Assembly: GCA_016704535.1 (NCBI GenBank)
Contig: JADIZZ010000001.1
Span: 1 to 64,000, forward strand
DNA from: Betaproteobacteria bacterium
GTDB lineage: Bacteria > Pseudomonadota > Gammaproteobacteria > Burkholderiales > Burkholderiaceae_C
Direction of reading: 5' to 3'
Length of the DNA: 64,000 nt
Below, in pieces: positions 35,260 to 45,265 of the stretch (the stretch's first letter is position 1; every line of letters begins with the position of its first letter). Both the position numbers and the translations under genes were made by a program. Under the pieces are notes generated by a model. It was given only the letters and a program-made list of their open reading frames with translations. It made no database searches and was not told where the DNA came from.

Positions 35260-38200
35260 TCACGCGGCGTACCAGCTCGCTGGCGCGGCCCCTTGCGGCG
35301 CTGCCGGCCCCCAGGCGCGCGCCAGTGCCGCTGCGTCGGCCTCGCGCTCTTCATGCAGCATCAGCACGAACACGTGTTCACCCTGCAGCGCCGGCCAGGC
35401 CAGGGCTTCGCCCACCGCCAGCGCCTTGGCGCCGGCTTCGCGCAGGCTGCGCGCTTCCAGCAGCGTGTCGACGAAGCCCGGTCGCAGCAGCACGAAGCGC
35501 AGCTTGCGCCCATCGCGCCGCAGCGTGAGCTCGGCGCGCCGCCAGTGCGAGGGCAGCGCGGGATGGAGAGACAGCGCTGCGGCGCGCAGGCGCAGGCCGA
35601 AGACCGACTCCACCGCCGCACGGTGCAGCCAAGATGCGGCCCCGGTGTACCAGCTCCAGCCGCCGCGGCCGGCCCAGGGGGCTTGCGAGTAGGTGTCGCC
35701 GGCCACCGCATACGGCTCCAGGCCATAGGCGGGGCCCTGTGTGGGGTGTGCGCTGCGGTGCGCCGGGCTCAGCCAGGTGAACCACTGCCAAGCCGTGTCC
35801 GCCGCGGCCGCGGCTTCGGCCGGTGTGCTGTCGGCAGCCTGCGACAGCTGCGCCATGGCCATCACGCCCCACACGCCGGCGTGGGTGTACTGGCCGCCGT
35901 TCTCGCGCACGCCGCGCGGGTAGGCCTGGATGTAGCCGGCGCTGGGCTCGGCGTGCGCCAGCGGCGGGTGAAGCAGGCGCAGCACGCCCGCTGCGGGGTC
36001 GGCCAGGTGGGTCTGCGCCGAGGCCATGGCCTGGCGCGCCAGCCCGGCCGGCGCCACGCCCGAGAGCACGGCCCAGGCCTGTGCGATGAGGTCGATGCGC
36101 GCCTCGGCATTGTGCTGTGAGCCCAGCGGAGAACCGTCGTCGAAGTAGGCGCGCGTGAACCAGGCGCCGTCCCAGGCGGTGCCCCCCGGCCGCAGGCCGG
36201 TGCCCACCAGTGCCGCCTGCCAGTCGGCCGCGGCGTCTTCCCAGCGCCGTGCCCGCGCCACCTCGCCGCGCGTCCGCGCCAGCGGGGCATAACCCGAAAC
36301 CAGCGTGCACAAGAACCACGCCAGCCACACCGATTCGCCGCGGCCCTCGGCGCCGACGCGGTTCATGCCGTCGTTCCAGTCTCCGCTGCCCATCAGCGGC
36401 AGGCCGTGTGCGCCGCTGCGCAGGCTGCGGTCGATGCTGCGCGCGGCGTGTTCGTAGACCGTGGCCGTCTCAGCGCTGACCTGTGGCGTGCCGTAGCTGT
36501 CTTCGGCGCCTTCGGCAATGACCTGGCCTTCGATGAAGGGCACGTCTTCGTCGAGCAGGGCGGTGTCGTCGGTGGCGCGCAAGTAGTGCAGCACGGCGTA
36601 CGGCAGCCACAGCAGATCGTCGGAAAAGTGCGTGCGCACGCCGGCACCGCCCGGTGCGTGCCACCAGTGCTGCACGTCACCCTCGGTGAACTGGCGTGAG
36701 GCGCACAGCACGATCTGCGCGCGCAGCAGGTCGGGCGCGGCCCAGCTCAGCGCCAGCGTGTCCTGCAGCTGGTCGCGGTAGCCGGTGGCGCCGCCGGCCT
36801 GGTAAAAGGCCGCCTTGGCCCACAGCCGGCAGGCCACGGCCTGGTAGAGCAGCCAGCGGTTGACGAGGGCGTCGAACAGCGGGTCGGGCGTGGCCACGGT
36901 CGTCGCGCCCAGCAGTTCGTCCCATTGCGCCTTCACGGCCTGCAGGCGCGCGGCCGGCGCCACCTGCGCGGCCGCCGCAGCCAGCGCGCGGGCGGCCGCT
37001 GCGTCGTCGGCATGGCCCAGCAGGAAGCAGCAACTGCCTTCCTCGCCGGCGCCCAGCATCAGCGTGGTGGACATCGCGGCCATCGGGTCCAGCCCGCTGC
37101 CGGTGGTCTGCAGCCAGTGGTCGGGCAGCAGCGGACGGCCGCGCGCGTCGTAGGCCTCGCGGCGGTCGCAAGTCCAGTCGTGCAGCAGCTCGGGCGCACC
37201 GGCCAGTGCCAGGAAGGCGGTGCCGCTACCGAAGCCGCCGGCCTGCTCGCGCTGCGTGGCGGTCAGCACCAGCAGTTCACGCGCCGCGGCGCCGTCCAGG
37301 CGGCGCCGGTGGCGTGCGGTGTGCACGGTGTGGCGGTCGGCGCGCGCCGCGCCCATCATCCACTCGGCCAGCGCCGTGACGCGAAGGCGCTGCGTGCGAC
37401 GGCCCAGATTGCGCACGCGCAGCCGCACCTGCTTGATGGCCAGAACGGGGTCGACACACCAGCTGGCCTCGACCTCCAGGTCGCCGCGCCTGTGACCGAT
37501 GCGCGTCTGGCCCTGGCCGTGCTGCACGTCGTAGCGCACGCGCGCGTCGCCGATGGCGCCGGGGGCGAGGTTCCAGGTCTCCAGGCTGCGCAGGTCCTGC
37601 AGCCAGAAGCTCTCGGAAGGCGTGTCGGCCACGGCGTCGTTGCTCCAGGCCGTGAGCTGGTTCATGCGGCTGTTGCCGGCCCAGGTGCAGCCTCCACCGG
37701 CCTCGCTGACCAGGCTGCCGAAGCCGGGGTTGGCCAGCACGTTGATCCACGGCTTGGGTGGCCGCGCGCCGGCGTGCACGCCGAAGCCGAATTCGCGGCC
37801 GTCGGCCGAGAAATGGCCGGCCGCCGCGACCGCTACGGCTGCCACGCCGCCCGCCTGCACGAGACCCGGTGCCACACCGGCGACACCCTCGCGCGCCTGC
37901 AGCGCCTCGTCGTGCGCGGCGGCCCAGGCGTGCACGTGGTGCAGCAGCGGACGCCCGTCGGCCTGCAGCACCACACGCGCCAGGCCGTGCAGCGTGGCCA
38001 GCTCGGCCGCACTCAGTTCGTCGGCGCGCAGAAGGAAGAGGCCTACGCGCTCGGCCTCCGGCAGCGCGGCGCTGTCGGCCTCGTGGCGGTCGCGCAGCGC
38101 AGCGATGTCGCGCTGCAGTGCCATCTGGTAGCCCGCGGGCTCGGCGTTCACCACCACCAGGTCGCAGGCCAGGCCGGCGCCGGCCCACAGCGGCAGCGCG

Positions 38201-41200
38201 CGCGCCAGCGAACGCAGCAGCCCCATGCCGTGCACCGCGCCGGCCAACACCAGCAGCAGCGGCCTTTCGCCCGACAGCCCCAGGCGCCACAGCAGCCTGC
38301 GGTCGACAGGCTCGTCGCTGGTCGTGGCCTGCAGCCGCGTCAGGCCCAGCAGCAGCGCCGTGCTCAGCAGCTGGATGGCGGCCAGTTCGTCGGCGCCGAT
38401 GCGCAGCGCACGAAGGCGGATGCCGGCCAGCGTGGTCGACATCAGCAACGCACGTTCGACATGGCCGGGCTGGCGGTACTTGTCGACCACGGCGTGCAAG
38501 GTGGCGTCGTCGTCGCAGGCCGCGGTGGCGAAGGTCAGCCGCGCGTGACCGCCGGGCGCGATGCGCAGGCGCACGCCCAGCGCGCACACGGGGTCCAGGC
38601 CCGTGTCCAGCGCCAGTGCGTCGGGGCCCGCCGGCAGCGGCCCCGTGGCGCCGGGTTGCAGCTGCGCCGGCAAGGCCGCCAGCAGGCCCAGCGGCTGGGC
38701 CGCGGTGTGGTTGCGGCCGAGCCACTTCGCGCGGTCGGTCTGGCCGCTCATCGCCACCACGCTGGTGCTTGCACCGGCAGTCGCACCCGCGTTGGCACCG
38801 GCATCGGCATCCGCCAGAAAGTGCGCCATGTGCAGCCCGCGTTCGCCGGCCAGCCTGGGCGTGCGCTCGAACACCATCGCCTGCGCCGCTGGCCGCCACT
38901 CGGCGCGCACGAAGAGGTTGCCGAAGGCGGGGTGGGCTTCGTCGGCCCGCGCGTCGGCCAGCGTGACCTCGAAGGTCGAGACGAGTTCCAGCTCCAGCGT
39001 CTGTGCGCCGGTGTTGCGCAGCTCGACCTGGCGGAACTCGATGTCGTCCTCGGGGCTGAGCCAGACGGTGACGTGCGTGTGCAGGCCCGGCCAGTCGGCG
39101 TCGAGGCACACGCGGTCGGCGTGGAACACGGCGGTGTAGGTGGCGGCCGGGTCGGGCGCCGGGTGCTGGGACAGTGACACCCACGGCGCAGCCTCGGTCC
39201 CCGGCACCGCCGCTGTCGCGCTGCCTTGCGCGGCCAGGTGACGCAGGTAGAAGAAGCTGCCGTGCGCATCGCGCAGTGCATCGTCGCGCCAGCGCGTGAT
39301 GCCCACGGTGCCGCGGCGGCTGTGGCCCGCGCCGTTGGCGCGCAGGGCCACGTGGTAGCGGCCGTTGGACAGCAGCTGCGTCGGCTCCACTGCCTGCTCG
39401 CCGGGCAGCACCTGGCGCTGCAGCGACGGCGCGCGTGGCGTGCCGCTGGCGGGCAGCGGCGCCGGCGGTGCCGGCAGCACCGGCACCTCGCGCGGCGCAC
39501 GTTCGTGCAGCAGCGAGCCCAGCGCCTCGATGCGCGGGTTGCCCATGCCCCAGCGCTGCGCCACGCCGCCCAGCAGCACGTTGGCCAGCGCCACGATGCT
39601 CATGCCCTGGTGGTGGGCCATGTACGTGTCGACAGGCGTGACGCGCAGGCCGCCGGTCTGGCGTGCCGGCGTGAAGTCCAGCGCCTCGATGTAGCCGTAG
39701 CGCCCGCGTGCGGCCAGCCCGTCCAGCGAAGCGAGGTTGCGGCAGGCCGCGGGGGCGTCGATCTGCGCCGCCAGCGCGGTGGCGTAGGGCGCGATCACCA
39801 GCTCGTCGGGCGGCGTGCGGCGCAGCGCCAGGCGCGGCGCACCCTGCGGCGCGTACTGGTAGGCCAGCGTGTGGTCGCAACCGGCGTGCGCCGACTCCGA
39901 GATGCCCCAGGGCACACCCTGCGTGCGCGCCCAGGCCTGCTGCTCGTGCAGCGCGGCGTGGGTGGCGTCGTGCAGTACGCTGCCTCGCGGCTCGGCCAGC
40001 ACCAGCGTGGGCATCAGGTACTCGAACATCGAGCCCGACCACGAACGCAGCCCGGCGCGGGCGCCCACGGCGTAGAAGGGCCGGCCGAGCGCGGCCCAGT
40101 GCGCCACCGGCACGTCGCCCTTGGCGATGGCCAGCAGGCTGGTCAGGCGTGATTCGGAGGCCAGCAGGTCGTAGAAGCTGGCGTCGAGTTGCTGTTCGGC
40201 GACGCGGTAGCCGATATGCAGCAGGTGGCGCTTGCGGTGGTAGAGGAAGTTGAAGTCGGGCGCCCAGGCCAGCTGCTCGCAGTGCGCGGCGGCGGTGCGC
40301 AGGCGGGCCGCGTGATCGGCCTCGTCGGGGGCCTCGGCGAACTCGCGGCAGGCCGCGGCCACGGCCAGCAGGTGACCGCTGAGGTTGCCGCTGTCCACGG
40401 TGGACACGTACATCGGCAGCAGCGGCAGCGCGGTTTCGGTGTCGTACCAGTTCAGGAAGTGGCCGCGGTGGCGGGGCATGCCCTGCAGCGTGGCCAGCGT
40501 GGCTTCCAGGCGCTGCAGCAGTTCGGGCGTGCCCGTCCAGCCGAAGGCACGTGCGCAGGCCGCGCTCAGAAGGTACAGGCCGATGTTGGTGGGCGAGGTG
40601 CGGCGCGCCAGCATCTCGTGCGGCGTGGTCTGCAGGTTGTCGGGCGGCAGGTGGTGGTCGGCGGCTGTGACGGTGCGCTCGAAGTAGCGCCAGGTGTCGC
40701 GCGCCACGGCGTGCAGACGCGCAGCGTCTTCGCCCGCCAGCGCGGTGCCGCCGGCGCCGGGCCGCGGCCGGCTCACCCACCACGTCAGCAGCGGTGCGCT
40801 GGCCCACAGCGCGCACAGCACCAGCGTCCAGGCCAGCGGCGCGGGCGTGTGCAGCAGCAGCGCGGCGGCGATGGCCAGCGCCACCAGCGGCACGCTGCGG
40901 TGCTGGTGCCAGGTGCCGGCCAGCGTGGTCTGCGCCGCGGCCTGGGCTTCGGCGGCGGTGGTCCACTGCAGCAGGTGGCGCCGGCTGAAGAGCAGCCGCC
41001 AGAGCGTGCGCGCCAGCGCGTCGGTGGCCAGCAGCGCATGCTGCAGCAGCAGCGCGCCGTGCCACAGCGCGCCGAGCACGGTGCGCGCCCCGTCGATGCC
41101 GGCGGCGCGGTAGAAGTGCCACAAGGCCAGGCGGTCGCGGCTGGGCGCAAAGCCGGCCACCGCGCCCATCAGCGGCCCGGCGCCGAAGGCCGCCAGCACC

Positions 41201-43770
41201 AGCAGCACGGCGTTCAGCGGCGCCAGGCCGCCAGAACCCGGCCCACCCGCCAGCACGCCCACCAGCAGCGCCAGCGAGGCCGGCGCCACCAGCGAGCGGC
41301 GCAGGTTGTCCACCATCTTCCAGCGGTTCACGCCGCGCATCGCGTAGCGCCGCGGCTGCAGCAGGAAGGGCAGCAGCTGCCAGTCGCCGCGTGTCCAGCG
41401 GTGCAGGCGCGACGCGGCCACGTCGGCGTGGAAGGGGGCTTCCTCGATCAGCGAGACATCGCTCACCGCGGCGCAGCGCGCCAGCGCGCCTTCGAGCAGG
41501 TCGTGGCTGAGGATGCGTTCGGCCGGCAGGCGCCCGCCCAGCACGGCGTGCACGGCCTGCACGTGCATGAGGCCCTTGCCGGTGTAGCTGCCTTCGCCGA
41601 AGACGTCCTGGTAGACCTCGGAACTGGCGGCGCTGTAGGGGTCGATGCCGCACTGCCCGGCAAACAGCCAGTGGTAGGGCGTGCGTTCCTGCGCCGTGGG
41701 CAGCGGCATGACCAGGTGCGGCTGCAGGATGCCGTAGCCGCGCTGCACGCGGCGGCCGTCGGCGCTGAGCTGCGGCGTGTTCGACGGGTGCGCCGCCACG
41801 CCCACCAGTTCACGCAGCGCGCCGGGCGGCAGCTGGGTGTCGCTGTCCAGCGTCAGCAGGTAGGTGGTGCCCGGCGCCAGGTGCGACAGTGCGCCCAGGT
41901 CGACGAACGCGGCGCCCGGCTCGCCGGCCAGCGCGGCCAGCAACTGCTCCAGCTTGCCGCGCTTGCGTTCCCAGCCCAGCCAGCAGTCCTCGGTGGTGCA
42001 GAAGACACGCCGGCGGTGCAGCAGCAGGAAGCGTGGCGGTACGCCGGGCGCCGTCGGTGCGCCGGCGTTGAGCCGCTCGACGTGCTGCAGCGCGTCGGCC
42101 AGCAGGTCTTCATCGCCATCGGCGCGGGTGGCGGCGGCGTCGGCCCAGTCGGTGAGCAGCGCGAACTGCGCGTTCAACTCGGGGTTGGCCAGCGCGTGCA
42201 GCTGCAGGCGGTGCGCCAGCCGCGCCGTGCCCGCGGCGCTGGTGAGCATGGCCGGCATGACGACCATCACCCGGTGCGTGTCGGGGATGCCGTCGGCCAG
42301 CGCCAAGCGCGGCAGGCACCGCGGGCGCGCCGATTCGCCGATCAGCCGGTGGATCACGGCCCCCACCGCCTCGGAAGCCGGCAGCAGCATCAGCAGCACC
42401 ATCAGCACACCCCAGGCACCCGCCGGCGGCGCGCCCTGGCGTTGCAGCATCCAGGCCACCAGGCCCACGCTGCCGCCGAGCACGGCCGAAAGGTACAGCG
42501 GCAGCGCGGCGCGCTGCAGCGCCGCGCGCAGCGGCGGCAGCAGCCCTTCGTGCAGGCCCAGCGCATGGGCCAGCGCCGGGCGGCCGCTGCCCTGCAGCCA
42601 GTGCGCGGCGATGCCGCGGCGCGCGCCGTCGGGCGGGGGCTCGCTGCCTGCGGGGGCGGTGGCCATCAGGGCCAGCAGCGTCTGCGCCACCGCGACTTCG
42701 CTGCGCCGGCTGCGCCGCGCCAGCGCTTCGATGCCGTGCAGGGTCTGGTCGCGGGTGCCAGTGTGCTCGGCGGCGAACAGCGGCGCAGCCAGCATCAGCC
42801 GCATCAGCGGGCTGCTGCGCGCCACGATGTCGGGCCAGTCGGTGTCGTTGATGGCGCGCAGCGAGGTCACCGCGTTGCTTACGCTCAGGTTGTCTGCAGT
42901 CTGGTCGACACCCTGCTGCAACTGCAGCGCCGGCAGCTCGGGCCGCAGCGCCTGCAGCCAGGCCTGCACCGACGCCGGAAAACGTGCCTCGGCGCGTGCG
43001 CCGCCGCCCACGCCGCGGTCCTGCAGGCGCTGCATGACCTGCGCGACGAAGGCGGTGCCCACGCCGCGCGCGGCGATCAGCGTGTGCAGCTCGGCCAGCG
43101 CCGGGCCCGTCCATTGCGCGATCTCGTCGCAGCACAGGTTGGCGGCCTCGCGCGCGGCCTTCTGCGCGGCCACGCGTTCGGCCAGGCGGCGCAGGTTCTC
43201 CACCAGCACCACGCGCAGCGTGGTCGGCAGCGCCCACATCTCGCCCAGCTGCAGTTCGCGGCTGTGCTGGTAGGCGGCGACGAAGTGCACCAGCAGCGTT
43301 TCGTCGAAGGCGCTGTCGGTGTGTGCGACGAAGGCCCAGGCCACGCCGTAGACACGCGGCAGGCCGGCCAGCGGCTCGTCGCGCAGCACCGGCAGACGCC
43401 TGAAGTAGCTGCGCGGCAGGCCTTCGTGGATGGCGTCGAGCTGGGTCTCGATGAGGTGGAAGTTGTCGAGCAGCCATTCCGCCGCCGGGCTCACGTCGTA
43501 GCCGGTGGCGGCCTGCGCGGCGATGTAGCGCTGCGCCTGGCGCAGCATGCGGATGTTGTCGCGCAGCCGCGGGAAGAAGCCGGCGCCGGGCAGGCGCGCG
43601 GGTGCCGCCGTGTGGGTCTCGCCCAGGCTGCGCCCGTGCTGCGCAAACCGCTCGGGGCCGAAGACCTCGGAACGCACCGGCGGTGCCACCGTGCCGGCCG
43701 CGGGGTCGAGCATGCGGCACAGCGCGCGCGGCGCCTGGGGCAGCAGGCGCTCCAGGGGGCTCATCGCCAC
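35260..43770 (-). CDS. ndvB: Cyclic beta-1,2-glucan synthetase
   Basis: Giant inner-membrane enzyme that initiates, elongates, cyclises and trims periplasmic cyclic beta-1,2-glucan from UDP-glucose. 2836 residues, matching NdvB/Cgs length. Order: an N-terminal region with membrane segments near residues 415-470; a GT84 glycosyltransferase domain with the DSDT metal site near 642 and RWTRGDWQ near 793; more membrane segments (about 850-1050); then glycoamylase-like and GH94 phosphorylase-like modules, with GSGDWNDGMNRVG near residue 2460 carrying the catalytic Asp. GTG at 43770 or ATG at 43764. Three nt separate it from an upstream small gene. The product aids osmoadaptation and host interaction in other bacteria. 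Confidence 0.92.
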   Translation of the reverse strand: MAMSPLERLLPQAPRALCRMLDPAAGTVAPPVRSEVFGPERFAQHGRSLGETHTAAPARLPGAGFFPRLRDNIRMLRQAQRYIAAQAATGYDVSPAAEWLLDNFHLIETQLDAIHEGLPRSYFRRLPVLRDEPLAGLPRVYGVAWAFVAHTDSAFDETLLVHFVAAYQHSRELQLGEMWALPTTLRVVLVENLRRLAERVAAQKAAREAANLCCDEIAQWTGPALAELHTLIAARGVGTAFVAQVMQRLQDRGVGGGARAEARFPASVQAWLQALRPELPALQLQQGVDQTADNLSVSNAVTSLRAINDTDWPDIVARSSPLMRLMLAAPLFAAEHTGTRDQTLHGIEALARRSRRSEVAVAQTLLALMATAPAGSEPPPDGARRGIAAHWLQGSGRPALAHALGLHEGLLPPLRAALQRAALPLYLSAVLGGSVGLVAWMLQRQGAPPAGAWGVLMVLLMLLPASEAVGAVIHRLIGESARPRCLPRLALADGIPDTHRVMVVMPAMLTSAAGTARLAHRLQLHALANPELNAQFALLTDWADAAATRADGDEDLLADALQHVERLNAGAPTAPGVPPRFLLLHRRRVFCTTEDCWLGWERKRGKLEQLLAALAGEPGAAFVDLGALSHLAPGTTYLLTLDSDTQLPPGALRELVGVAAHPSNTPQLSADGRRVQRGYGILQPHLVMPLPTAQERTPYHWLFAGQCGIDPYSAASSEVYQDVFGEGSYTGKGLMHVQAVHAVLGGRLPAERILSHDLLEGALARCAAVSDVSLIEEAPFHADVAASRLHRWTRGDWQLLPFLLQPRRYAMRGVNRWKMVDNLRRSLVAPASLALLVGVLAGGPGSGGLAPLNAVLLVLAAFGAGPLMGAVAGFAPSRDRLALWHFYRAAGIDGARTVLGALWHGALLLQHALLATDALARTLWRLLFSRRHLLQWTTAAEAQAAAQTTLAGTWHQHRSVPLVALAIAAALLLHTPAPLAWTLVLCALWASAPLLTWWVSRPRPGAGGTALAGEDAARLHAVARDTWRYFERTVTAADHHLPPDNLQTTPHEMLARRTSPTNIGLYLLSAACARAFGWTGTPELLQRLEATLATLQGMPRHRGHFLNWYDTETALPLLPMYVSTVDSGNLSGHLLAVAAACREFAEAPDEADHAARLRTAAAHCEQLAWAPDFNFLYHRKRHLLHIGYRVAEQQLDASFYDLLASESRLTSLLAIAKGDVPVAHWAALGRPFYAVGARAGLRSWSGSMFEYLMPTLVLAEPRGSVLHDATHAALHEQQAWARTQGVPWGISESAHAGCDHTLAYQYAPQGAPRLALRRTPPDELVIAPYATALAAQIDAPAACRNLASLDGLAARGRYGYIEALDFTPARQTGGLRVTPVDTYMAHHQGMSIVALANVLLGGVAQRWGMGNPRIEALGSLLHERAPREVPVLPAPPAPLPASGTPRAPSLQRQVLPGEQAVEPTQLLSNGRYHVALRANGAGHSRRGTVGITRWRDDALRDAHGSFFYLRHLAAQGSATAAVPGTEAAPWVSLSQHPAPDPAATYTAVFHADRVCLDADWPGLHTHVTVWLSPEDDIEFRQVELRNTGAQTLELELVSTFEVTLADARADEAHPAFGNLFVRAEWRPAAQAMVFERTPRLAGERGLHMAHFLADADAGANAGATAGASTSVVAMSGQTDRAKWLGRNHTAAQPLGLLAALPAQLQPGATGPLPAGPDALALDTGLDPVCALGVRLRIAPGGHARLTFATAACDDDATLHAVVDKYRQPGHVERALLMSTTLAGIRLRALRIGADELAAIQLLSTALLLGLTRLQATTSDEPVDRRLLWRLGLSGERPLLLVLAGAVHGMGLLRSLARALPLWAGAGLACDLVVVNAEPAGYQMALQRDIAALRDRHEADSAALPEAERVGLFLLRADELSAAELATLHGLARVVLQADGRPLLHHVHAWAAAHDEALQAREGVAGVAPGLVQAGGVAAVAVAAAGHFSADGREFGFGVHAGARPPKPWINVLANPGFGSLVSEAGGGCTWAGNSRMNQLTAWSNDAVADTPSESFWLQDLRSLETWNLAPGAIGDARVRYDVQHGQGQTRIGHRRGDLEVEASWCVDPVLAIKQVRLRVRNLGRRTQRLRVTALAEWMMGAARADRHTVHTARHRRRLDGAAARELLVLTATQREQAGGFGSGTAFLALAGAPELLHDWTCDRREAYDARGRPLLPDHWLQTTGSGLDPMAAMSTTLMLGAGEEGSCCFLLGHADDAAAARALAAAAAQVAPAARLQAVKAQWDELLGATTVATPDPLFDALVNRWLLYQAVACRLWAKAAFYQAGGATGYRDQLQDTLALSWAAPDLLRAQIVLCASRQFTEGDVQHWWHAPGGAGVRTHFSDDLLWLPYAVLHYLRATDDTALLDEDVPFIEGQVIAEGAEDSYGTPQVSAETATVYEHAARSIDRSLRSGAHGLPLMGSGDWNDGMNRVGAEGRGESVWLAWFLCTLVSGYAPLARTRGEVARARRWEDAAADWQAALVGTGLRPGGTAWDGAWFTRAYFDDGSPLGSQHNAEARIDLIAQAWAVLSGVAPAGLARQAMASAQTHLADPAAGVLRLLHPPLAHAEPSAGYIQAYPRGVRENGGQYTHAGVWGVMAMAQLSQAADSTPAEAAAAADTAWQWFTWLSPAHRSAHPTQGPAYGLEPYAVAGDTYSQAPWAGRGGWSWYTGAASWLHRAAVESVFGLRLRAAALSLHPALPSHWRRAELTLRRDGRKLRFVLLRPGFVDTLLEARSLREAGAKALAVGEALAWPALQGEHVFVLMLHEEREADAAALARAWGPAAPQGAAPASWYAA

Positions 43771-43773
43771 GCG

Positions 43774-44037
43774 CTAGAACACGACCAGCAGTGCGCCGAT
43801 CAGCACCACCACCACCGCCAGCGTGGTGACGAAGCGCGCCGCCACCACGCCATGCACGGCCTGTGCACCGCGCAGCAGGCCGCCATAGCGACTGCCGGCG
43901 GCGCGGCACAGCGAGACATGTTCGCCCAGAGCCGACAATTCCACCGGCTTCGTATCGGCGCTGTCGCCGACGCTGGTCGTGCTCCAGCGCGGCAGGGTCG
44001 CGGCCGGCAGGGTCAGGCGGGGCCGGTTTCGGTTCAT
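43774..44037 (-). CDS. Small membrane protein before ndvB
   Basis: 87 residues. Basic N-terminus, then one C-terminal membrane helix (AARFVTTLAVVVVLIGALLVVF). The ATG at 44037 follows GGAG. Its stop is 3 nt before the ndvB start, so ndvB translation probably depends on it. Not recognised; possible roles are a small accessory subunit of the glucan synthase or simply a leader for it. Confidence 0.55.
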   Translation of the reverse strand: MNRNRPRLTLPAATLPRWSTTSVGDSADTKPVELSALGEHVSLCRAAGSRYGGLLRGAQAVHGVVAARFVTTLAVVVVLIGALLVVF

Positions 44038-44374
44038 GAGGGGCTCCGGTAAAGAGTGTGGGGCCCCGCTTTGTGCGGCGCTGGCGCCTTGCGGCAGGCA
44101 GCGCCCGGGCGGCCGCAACGGGGTGAAAACGTTTGTAGCCCGGGTCATGCCGCGGGTCTGTGCGGTGGCGAACCGCGCGCCGCCGCAAAAGCGCGGACAC
44201 GTCCCGGAATGGGTGTACGCTACCTAACAAACTTCGCACGCCTTGCCGCTTGTATGACACCCTTGCGGGCAGGCGGGCAGGCGGGCAGGCGGGCAGGCGG
44301 GCAGGCGGGCAGGCGGGCAGGCGGGCAGGCGGGCACAGCCGCAACCGACACCCCCGAGCCACTGGAGACCCCGC
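44038..44374. other. Divergent intergenic region with octamer tandem repeat
   Basis: Separates the ndvB operon from the first Crp/Fnr gene. GTGCG-GTGG-CGAAC at 44160-44173 is an imperfect copy of the inverted repeat found elsewhere. TACCTAACAAACTTCG follows, and then the GCGGGCAG repeat. No gene seen. Confidence 0.4.
44265..44335. repeat. Octamer tandem repeat, GCGGGCAG x 8.9
   Basis: Eight perfect copies and seven bases of a ninth, without any mismatch. It lies 40 nt before the start of a Crp/Fnr regulator gene. The unit is not a multiple of three, and its perfection implies recent expansion or active slippage. It might tune promoter spacing or mRNA leader length. Confidence 0.8.
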
Positions 44375-45094
44375 ATGGTCGCGCACGCAGACCCCCGAAG
44401 CAACGAGCTGCTGGCCGTCCTGCCCGAAGACGAGTGGCAGCGCATTCAGCCACTGCTGGAATGGGTCGACCTGCCACTGGGCCAGGTGCTCTACGAATCG
44501 GGCCGCACGCTCAGCCACGTCACCTTCCCCACCAATGCCATCGTTTCGCTGCTGTACGTGATGGAAGACGGCGCGTCGGCCGAGATTGCCGTCGTCGGCC
44601 GCGAGGGCGTGGTGGGCATCTCGCTCTTCATGGGCGGCGGCTCCACGCCCAGCCGCGCCGTGGTGCAGAGCGCGGGCCAGGGCTGGCGCCTGCCGGCCGG
44701 GGTCATCCAGGCCGAGTTCAACCGCTCGGCGCCGGTGATGCACCTGATGCTGCGCTACACGCAGGCGCTGATCACGCAGATGGCGCAGACGGCGGTGTGC
44801 AACCGCCACCACTCGCTGGACCAGCAGCTGTGCCGCTGGCTGCTGCTGAGCCTGGACCGCCTGGAAGGCAAGGAACTGCTGATGACGCAGGAACTCATCG
44901 CCAACATGCTGGGCGTGCGGCGCGAGGGCGTGACCGAGGCGGCGTTGAAGCTGCAGAAGGACGGGCTCATCCGCTATGCGCGCGGCCACATCTCCGTACT
45001 CGACCGGCCGGGGCTGGAAGCGCGTACCTGCGAGTGCTACGCGGTGGTCAAGAAGGAATACGACCGCCTGCTGCCGGTGAAGCTGGCCGTGTAG
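44375..45094 (+). CDS. Crp/Fnr family transcriptional regulator
   Basis: 239 residues. Cyclic-nucleotide-binding-like beta barrel (residues about 25-125: GQVLYESGRTLSHVTFPTNAIVSLL, EIAVVGREGVVGISLFMGG) and a winged-helix DNA-binding domain (about 150-220) with recognition region MTQELIANMLGVRREGVTEAALKLQKDGLI. No FeS cysteine cluster of the FNR type. It belongs to a branch with several paralogs in Burkholderiales; two more are in this window. Its ligand is unknown. The octamer repeat in its leader may affect expression. Confidence 0.88.
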   Translation: MVAHADPRSNELLAVLPEDEWQRIQPLLEWVDLPLGQVLYESGRTLSHVTFPTNAIVSLLYVMEDGASAEIAVVGREGVVGISLFMGGGSTPSRAVVQSAGQGWRLPAGVIQAEFNRSAPVMHLMLRYTQALITQMAQTAVCNRHHSLDQQLCRWLLLSLDRLEGKELLMTQELIANMLGVRREGVTEAALKLQKDGLIRYARGHISVLDRPGLEARTCECYAVVKKEYDRLLPVKLAV

Positions 45095-45265
45095 CCCCTG
45101 CGGCGCGGCGGCCTGGCGGCGCGCCGGCACGTATTTATTCCCGTCAATGTGCGCTCGCGGACAGAGCGCGGTGCACACAGGCGCCCAGACTCGGGCACAG
45201 GTCACCAGCCCTGGCTGTCGCGCACCGGTGCGGCAGGCCACGGCCCCTGCCACCGGAGACTGCCC

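Noticed and set aside
40189..44052. Very long open frame on the plus strand opposite ndvB
   Set aside because: It is a compositional shadow of the high-GC ndvB gene; the translation is Arg/Gln/His-rich without domains, while the minus-strand frame is a full cyclic glucan synthase.
44265..44335. Octamer repeat considered as a CRISPR array or as coding AGGQAGRR repeats
   Set aside because: No spacers between the repeats, the unit is too short for CRISPR, and the only frames through it lack a plausible start or family.
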